Of a DNA stretch of 6,437 nucleotides, positions 1 through 4,404 are shown piece after piece. Source of the DNA: Prevotella sp. UBA6387 (lineage in GTDB: Bacteria; Bacteroidota; Bacteroidia; Bacteroidales; Bacteroidaceae); assembly GCA_002437565.1 (NCBI GenBank), contig DJQL01000099.1, positions 970-7,406 on the forward strand. The letters are read 5' to 3'. The notes under the pieces were generated by a model that saw only the letters and a program-made list of their open reading frames with translations, searched no databases and had not been told where the DNA came from. A program made the position numbers and the translations under genes. How positions within the stretch are numbered: the stretch's first letter is position 1; each line of letters opens with the position of its first letter.

Positions 1-446
1 TCTTCACTCAATTTGTTGAGACTGTCAGCATATTGATAAGCGAAAGTCTTGAATCTTGTCTTGCTTACTTCAACAGGCTTCATATTGATCCTTTGATAGA
101 TGTTTGGCTGTGAATAGTTCAAACCCCAGGCCATGTAGAACCAAGCGTAGACCCAAAGCAGGTATTCCGCGACGCAAAAAACCGCTATTTTCGTCCTTTT
201 CATCGCAGGATATAGTATTGCCCACGCAATGCTGAGAAAAATGAAAATGTCGCCTATGGCGAATGGCACGAAGCCCGAGACTGGCGAGATGACACGGCCT
301 ATGACGGGATAAACGTGAGTGGTGTAGAAAGTCCCCAAGGCTGGACTAAGCCTCGTGGCTGTGACAATGGCGAGCAACGCTATCAGCACCAAATGCCTCC
401 ATTTCAAACTGTCTGAATGCAATCTTTTGAGATGTGTAATATTCAT
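1..446 (-). CDS. DUF3810-like multi-pass membrane protein, N-terminal part (gene runs off the left edge)
   Basis: Reading the minus strand from the ATG at 446-444 gives 148 uninterrupted codons to the window edge; there is no stop, so the C-terminal part is missing. The protein opens MNITHLKRLHSDSLKWRH and then shows three hydrophobic stretches: about residues 18-33, 58-80 (with PFAIGD at 61-66) and 86-108 (ending in WGLNY at 107-111). The Pro-Phe-x-x-Gly-Asp loop and the W-G-L-N-Y motif after the third helix resemble the Bacteroidota DUF3810 family, whose full members are, as I recall, roughly 350 residues with a metallopeptidase-like HE motif further on; that part is outside the window. It would sit in the inner membrane. 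It is transcribed divergently from the GH97 gene. The start is supported by a positively charged N-terminus before the first helix and by the lack of another early Met. The family call rests on recalled motifs; the function is unknown. Confidence 0.72.
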   Translation of the reverse strand, partial: MNITHLKRLHSDSLKWRHLVLIALLAIVTATRLSPALGTFYTTHVYPVIGRVISPVSGFVPFAIGDIFIFLSIAWAILYPAMKRTKIAVFCVAEYLLWVYAWFYMAWGLNYSQPNIYQRINMKPVEVSKTRFKTFAYQYADSLNKLSE

Positions 447-449
447 GTC

Positions 450-484
450 GCAAAAATACTAAATATCTCGCCGTTTTTGTCAAA
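450..484 (-). promoter_or_regulatory. Candidate Bacteroidetes-type promoter for the DUF3810-like gene
   Basis: On the minus strand TATTTTTG (458 to 451) matches the Bacteroidetes -7 consensus TAnnTTTG, and TTTG (484 to 481) lies 22 nt upstream as a possible -33 element, slightly longer than the usual 19-21. The -7 element ends only 4 nt before the ATG at 446, so a start of transcription a few bases downstream would leave almost no 5' leader. This is a pattern match only; the motif is short and the region is A/T-rich. Confidence 0.45.
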
Positions 485-491
485 CAATGAC

Positions 492-499
492 TATCTTTG
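492..499 (+). promoter_or_regulatory. Candidate -7 promoter element for the GH97 gene
   Basis: TATCTTTG fits the Bacteroidetes TAnnTTTG consensus and lies 29 nt before the GTG start at 529, which would give a leader of roughly 25 nt. No good TTTG -33 box sits 19-21 nt upstream; the nearest, at 476-479, is only 12 nt away. The element overlaps the region that would hold the divergent gene's upstream promoter contacts, so the two promoters are packed into about 80 bp. Confidence 0.42.
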
Positions 500-528
500 T
501 GGCATTAAAACTTTAAAACCTGAAAATT

Positions 529-2511
529 GTGAAACGATTAACATCTCTTTGCGCATTATTGCTCATGCTGTGCGTTAGTGCCGTGGCCAAGGACTTTACG
601 GTGAAATCGCCAAATGGACGGCTAAAAGCCACGATAACGGTTGGCGATGCCATCACCTACCAAGTGACATACAATGGTCAGCAGCTCATTGCGCCATCGC
701 AAATCTCCATGACTGTCGAAAATGGAGAAACGTGGGGCGTTGGTTCCAAGCTCAAAGGCGCTACGACAGCCAAGCGCAACGCCACCATCAAGGCGCAAAA
801 CTACAAGAGAGCCGTGGTGAAAGACTGTTGCAACGAGTTGACGCTCGCCTTCGGCGGCTTCTCGCTCGTGTTTCGAGCCTACGACGAGGGCCTGGCTTAT
901 CGATTCGTGTCAGGCTCGATGAAATCGTTGAAAATCGTCGCTGAGCAGGCTGACATGAACTATCCGAAAGACTTGGAAACGCTCGTGCCATACGTGCGTG
1001 AGAAGGGAGACGTGAAGAAGCAACTGCACAACTCGTTTGAGAACAATTACACCCTGGCTTGCCTCTCCGAGCTGAGAGACGGCCAGCTCATCTTCTTGCC
1101 ATATATCGTAAAAGCGGAAAAAGGCGTCAAAGTAGTGGTGGCGGAAAGCGATGTGGAAAACTACCCTGGAATGTTCGTGAAGAAAGGAAACAAGGAAAAC
1201 AGCCTTGATGCCGTCTTCGCGCCTTGCCCAAAGACTGTGAGGCAGGGCGGACACAACGAGCTGGAACAGTTTGTTGCCGAGGCAGAGGATTATATCGCCG
1301 AGGCGAAGCCCAACCAGAAGTTCCCATGGCGCATAATCAGCGTGTCGGCAGAAGATAAGGACATCCTCGACAACGACATGGTGTTCCGACTTGCCTCGCC
1401 GTCGCGTCTGGCTGATGCCTCGTGGGTGAAACCCGGAAAGGTGGCATGGGACTGGTGGAACGACTGGGGATTGTATAAGGTGCCGTTCAAGGCGGGCATC
1501 AACACTGCGACATATAAACATTATATCGACTTCGCCGCCAAGCATGGCATAGAATATGTCATCCTCGACGAGGGATGGGCGGTAAACAAGAAGGCCGACC
1601 TTTTTCAGGTGGTGCCGGAGATTGACTTGAAAAGCATCGTGGATTATGGCAAGGTCAAAGGCGTGGGCATAATCTTGTGGGCAGGCTACAAGGCTTTCGA
1701 CCGCGACATGGAGCGAGTGTGCCAGACCTATTCCGCCATGGGCGTGAAGGGCTACAAGGTCGACTTCATCAACCGCAACGACGCCCAGGTGATGAACTTC
1801 CTCTACAAGGCCGCCGAGACCTGTGCCAGATACAAGCAGGTGCTCGACTTCCACGGCATCTGTCCGCCTACCGGACTGACGAGGACGTGGCCTAACGTGA
1901 TAAATTTTGAGGGCGTGAATGGCCAGGAGCAGAACAAATGGTCTACGATGAAGAAATACGACCAGGTGCAATACGACGTCACGGTACCTTTCGCCCGCAA
2001 CTTCGCCGGGCCAATGGACTATACCCAAGGCGCCATGCTCAATGGCACGCGCTCAACCTATCGCCCGTCAAACTCGGAGCCGATGAGCCAAGGCACGCGC
2101 TGCCATCAGCTTGCCGAATACGTGGTCTTCCTCTCGCCCCTGAACATGCTTTGCGACAGTCCGACCCACTACGACGAAGAGCCGGAATGTACCGATTTCA
2201 TCGCTAAAATACCCACTGTCTGGGATGAGACCGTGGCACTGAAGAGCGAGGTGGAAGAGTATGTGGCCGTGGCTCGTCGCGTAGGCGACAAGTGGTATGT
2301 GGGCGCGCTGACCAACTGGACATCTCGCGACCTCACGCTCGACCTCTCGCCGCTGAAGGTGGCGGGAAAGGTGCCCGTGGTGTTCAAGGACGGGGCCAAT
2401 GCCGAGAAGTTCGCCCAAGATTATGAGAAGACGACAATCACGGTGCCAGCCGACGGCAAGGTGACCGTGCATCTCGCCCCAGGTGGCGGCGTGGCTATGG
2501 AGATAATTTAA
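529..2511 (+). CDS. GH97 family glycoside hydrolase, secreted/periplasmic, probable retaining alpha-galactosidase-type
   Basis: A 660-residue protein close in length to the retaining GH97 enzyme BtGH97b (about 660) and shorter than SusB (about 740). Residues 1-20 form a signal peptide (MKR, hydrophobic core, cleavage likely after AVA at 18-20), so it acts outside the cytoplasm. An N-terminal beta-sandwich spans about 22-275, a (beta/alpha)8 barrel about 280-560 and a small C-terminal beta domain about 565-660. Barrel motifs include WDWWNDWG at 307-314 and ILDEGW at 345-350. Asp412 in KVDF and Glu467 in NGQEQNKW are 55 residues apart, the same spacing as the recalled nucleophile Asp415 and acid/base Glu470 of BtGH97b. 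Glu461 and Glu467 (6 apart) resemble the SusB calcium/acid pair Glu526/Glu532; Glu171 in SFENNY may be another calcium ligand. The position matching the SusB base Glu508 would be Gly443. The start is GTG; the first internal Met (13) would break the signal peptide. Family is firm; substrate is inferred. Confidence 0.93.
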   Translation: MKRLTSLCALLLMLCVSAVAKDFTVKSPNGRLKATITVGDAITYQVTYNGQQLIAPSQISMTVENGETWGVGSKLKGATTAKRNATIKAQNYKRAVVKDCCNELTLAFGGFSLVFRAYDEGLAYRFVSGSMKSLKIVAEQADMNYPKDLETLVPYVREKGDVKKQLHNSFENNYTLACLSELRDGQLIFLPYIVKAEKGVKVVVAESDVENYPGMFVKKGNKENSLDAVFAPCPKTVRQGGHNELEQFVAEAEDYIAEAKPNQKFPWRIISVSAEDKDILDNDMVFRLASPSRLADASWVKPGKVAWDWWNDWGLYKVPFKAGINTATYKHYIDFAAKHGIEYVILDEGWAVNKKADLFQVVPEIDLKSIVDYGKVKGVGIILWAGYKAFDRDMERVCQTYSAMGVKGYKVDFINRNDAQVMNFLYKAAETCARYKQVLDFHGICPPTGLTRTWPNVINFEGVNGQEQNKWSTMKKYDQVQYDVTVPFARNFAGPMDYTQGAMLNGTRSTYRPSNSEPMSQGTRCHQLAEYVVFLSPLNMLCDSPTHYDEEPECTDFIAKIPTVWDETVALKSEVEEYVAVARRVGDKWYVGALTNWTSRDLTLDLSPLKVAGKVPVVFKDGANAEKFAQDYEKTTITVPADGKVTVHLAPGGGVAMEII

Positions 2512-2528
2512 AAAAGAATGTCTTAATA

Positions 2529-2560
2529 TTTGCTTGAACGCGGAAAAATGTGTAACTTTG
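2529..2560 (+). promoter_or_regulatory. Promoter of the rimP-nusA-infB operon (Bacteroidetes consensus)
   Basis: TTTG at 2529-2532 is followed after exactly 20 nt by TAACTTTG at 2553-2560, a near-perfect match to the Bacteroidetes -33/-7 promoter consensus (TTTG, 19-21 nt, TAnnTTTG). Transcription would begin a few bases downstream, around 2564-2567, leaving a leader of about 57 nt before the rimP ATG at 2623. This is the best promoter candidate in the window and separates the housekeeping operon from the GH97 gene that ends at 2511. Confidence 0.75.
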
Positions 2561-2569
2561 CAGCGTTCA
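2535..2569. repeat. 7-bp inverted repeat flanking the rimP promoter -7 element
   Basis: TGAACGC at 2535-2541 and GCGTTCA at 2563-2569 are perfect reverse complements separated by 21 nt, with the -7 box TAACTTTG lying between them and the predicted transcription start in the right arm. The left arm would be upstream of the start, so the dyad would work in DNA rather than in the transcript. It could be an operator for a dimeric regulator; a 7-bp dyad can also arise by chance. Confidence 0.4.
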
Positions 2570-2573
2570 GTGG

Positions 2574-2609
2574 AATGAGGGACTCCAAAGGCGAGTTCCT
2601 CATTTTTTT
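2574..2609 (+). terminator. Terminator-like hairpin with T-tract in the rimP leader (possible attenuator)
   Basis: AATGAGGGACTC at 2574-2585 pairs with GAGTTCCTCATT at 2593-2604 over 12 bp, with a single G-U wobble (2581 with 2597) and a 7-nt loop (2586-2592). Seven T follow at 2603-2609, two of which belong to the stem base. This is the form of an intrinsic terminator. It lies downstream of the consensus promoter and ends 13 nt before the rimP ATG, so it is inside the operon leader. It may end the GH97 transcript, attenuate the operon, or both. I found no convincing competing antiterminator helix in the leader. Confidence 0.75.
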
Positions 2610-2622
2610 ATAACTTCAATAC

Positions 2623-3090
2623 ATGATAGACAAGAACGTCGTAAAAGCATTAGTAGAAGAGTGGCTAAAGGACACGGAGTATTTCCTTGTGGACCTAAAC
2701 ATCAGCCCCGATGACAAGATTACCGTTGAGATAGACCATGCGGATGGAGTCTGGATAGAAGATTGCGCCAAGTTGAGCCAATATATTGAAGACCATCTCA
2801 ACAGGGACGAGGAAGACTATGAGCTCGAGGTGGGTTCGGCAGGTCTTGGTCAGCCTTTCAAGGTGGCACGCCAGTATGAGATCTTTGTTGGCGAACCTGT
2901 GGAAGTCCTGGATGCCGACGGCAAGAAGACCCGTGGCGTGCTCAAGAGCGTGGATGGTCGCGACTTCACCGTCACCGTGAATGAGAAGGTTAAGGTGGAA
3001 GGTAAGAAGCGTCCCGTGATGATGGACGTGGACCACGACTTTAACATGGATACGGTGAAATATACCAAATACTTGATAAACTTCAAATAA
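2623..3090 (+). CDS. rimP: Ribosome maturation factor RimP
   Basis: A 155-residue cytoplasmic protein of normal RimP length. RimP binds the free 30S subunit and helps its late assembly. The N-terminal alpha/beta domain covers about residues 1-72 and contains the typical amphipathic first helix, a strand ITVEIDHADGVWIEDC (about 34-49) and the helix that leads to YELEVGSAGLGQPF, the Bacteroidota form of the family's conserved LEVSSPGL-type linker motif. The C-terminal SH3-like beta domain follows from about residue 83 (VARQYEIFVGEPVEV onward) and ends KYLINFK. The ATG at 2623 is the first start after the promoter and hairpin; the upstream sequence TAACTTCAATAC has no Shine-Dalgarno, which is common in Bacteroidota. 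nusA starts 24 nt after its stop, and the rimP-nusA-infB order is a classic conserved operon, which strongly backs the call. Confidence 0.95.
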   Translation: MIDKNVVKALVEEWLKDTEYFLVDLNISPDDKITVEIDHADGVWIEDCAKLSQYIEDHLNRDEEDYELEVGSAGLGQPFKVARQYEIFVGEPVEVLDADGKKTRGVLKSVDGRDFTVTVNEKVKVEGKKRPVMMDVDHDFNMDTVKYTKYLINFK

Positions 3091-3114
3091 AAACAATAAA
3101 AAAGATATACAGCT

Positions 3115-4386
3115 ATGCCAGCAAAAAAGATTGACGACGGGCAGGTGAACATGATGGGTTCTTTCCGCGAGTTTCAAGATACAAAACACATAGACCGCAC
3201 GACTCTCGTGAGCGTGCTCGAGGAAAGCTTCCGCAATGTGCTTGCGAAGATCTTTGGTTCCGACGAGAACTTTGACGTCATTGTGAACCCCGACAAGGGC
3301 GACTTTGAGATTTACCGCAACCGCATCGTCGTGGCCAACGGTGAGGTAGCAGACGAGAACAAGGAAATTTGCCTTGCCGACGCGCAGAAGATAGACGCTG
3401 ACTATGAGGTTGGCGAGGAGGTGTCGGAAGCCGTGGACTTTGCCAAGTTTGGCCGCCGCGCCATCCTTACCCTTCGCCAGACCCTTGCCAGCAAGATTCT
3501 TGAGCTTGAGCATGATGCCCTCTACAATAAATATAAAGACCGCGTGGGCAAGCTCATCTCCGCCGAGGTTTACCAGGTATGGAAGCGTGAGGTGCTTCTC
3601 GTGGACGACGACAACAACGAGCTCCACCTCCCCAAGAGCGAGCAGATACCTGCCGACGTGTATCGCAAGGGCGAGACCGTGAGGTGCGTCATAGAGCGCG
3701 TGGACAACGAGAACAACAACCCTCGCATCATCCTTTCGCGCACGAGCCCCACGTTCCTCCAGCGTCTGTTGGAGAATGAGGTGCCAGAGATTCAAGACGG
3801 ACTTATCTCCATCAAGAAGATTGCCCGCATGCCTGGTGAGCGCGCCAAGATTGCCGTGGAGAGCTACGACGACCGCGTCGACCCGGTGGGAGCTTGCGTG
3901 GGCGTGCATGGCAGCCGCGTGCATGGTATCGTGAGAGAGCTCGACAACGAGAATATAGATGTCGTGAACTGGTCGGCCAACACCAAGCTCTTCATACAGC
4001 GTGCCCTGAGCCCGGCCCAGGTGACAGAGATAAAGCTCGACGAAGAAGAGCATAAGGCAAGCGTCTACTTGCAGCCAGACCAGGTGAGCCTTGCCATCGG
4101 GCGCAGCGGAATGAATATCAAGCTCGCCTCGATGTTGACAGAATATACCATCGACGTGTTCCGTGTCGTCACCGACAACGATGAGGAAGGCCAAGTGGAC
4201 GACGTGTATCTCGATCAGTTCAATGATGAGATTGACCAGTGGATCATAGATGCCATCAAGGGCATTGGCTTGCAGACGGCGCGTGAGGTGCTCAACGCCC
4301 CTCGTGAGATGCTGGTGGAGAAAGCTGACCTTGAGGAAGAGACCGTGGATCATGTGTTGGAAGTGTTGAAAAAGGAATTTGAATAA
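3115..4386 (+). CDS. nusA: Transcription termination/antitermination factor NusA
   Basis: A 423-residue cytoplasmic protein that binds RNA polymerase and nascent RNA and affects pausing, intrinsic termination and antitermination. The N-terminal polymerase-binding domain spans about 15-135 (IDRTTLVSVLEESFRNVLAK, then VIVNPDKGDFEIYRNR). An S1 domain follows at about 143-208 (GKLISAEVYQVWKREVLLVD to RIILSRT). KH1 lies at about 210-290 with its GVHG motif at 263-266, and KH2 at about 298-352 with GRSG at 329-332 in SLAIGRSGMNIKLAS. The tail (about 365-423) has a helix-hairpin-helix-like IKGIGLQTAREVL segment and is acidic; the two long AR repeats of E. coli NusA are absent, as expected for the shorter form. 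It lies 24 nt after rimP and 18 nt before infB. The start was chosen at ATG 3115 because the next Met residues (13, 14) would remove the lysine-rich leader usual in Bacteroidota homologues. Confidence 0.97.
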   Translation: MPAKKIDDGQVNMMGSFREFQDTKHIDRTTLVSVLEESFRNVLAKIFGSDENFDVIVNPDKGDFEIYRNRIVVANGEVADENKEICLADAQKIDADYEVGEEVSEAVDFAKFGRRAILTLRQTLASKILELEHDALYNKYKDRVGKLISAEVYQVWKREVLLVDDDNNELHLPKSEQIPADVYRKGETVRCVIERVDNENNNPRIILSRTSPTFLQRLLENEVPEIQDGLISIKKIARMPGERAKIAVESYDDRVDPVGACVGVHGSRVHGIVRELDNENIDVVNWSANTKLFIQRALSPAQVTEIKLDEEEHKASVYLQPDQVSLAIGRSGMNIKLASMLTEYTIDVFRVVTDNDEEGQVDDVYLDQFNDEIDQWIIDAIKGIGLQTAREVLNAPREMLVEKADLEEETVDHVLEVLKKEFE

Positions 4387-4404
4387 AGAAGGTAAGTATT
4401 TTAT

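Noticed and set aside
910..2028. Minus-strand open frame of 372 codons inside the GH97 gene
   Set aside because: Lies wholly antisense to conserved GH97 catalytic motifs, has no family resemblance, and shows the same His/Val/Leu-rich shadow composition.
2512..2550. A separate terminator directly after the GH97 stop codon
   Set aside because: This A/T-rich stretch has no stable inverted repeat followed by T; the only terminator-like hairpin is the one at 2574-2609.
2695..4353. Minus-strand open frame of 552 codons across rimP and nusA, including the gap between them
   Set aside because: It is opposite two well-identified conserved genes. Its translation is rich in His, Leu and Val with no recognisable domain, as expected from the complement of biased GC-rich codons. 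I see no reason to call it a gene despite its length.
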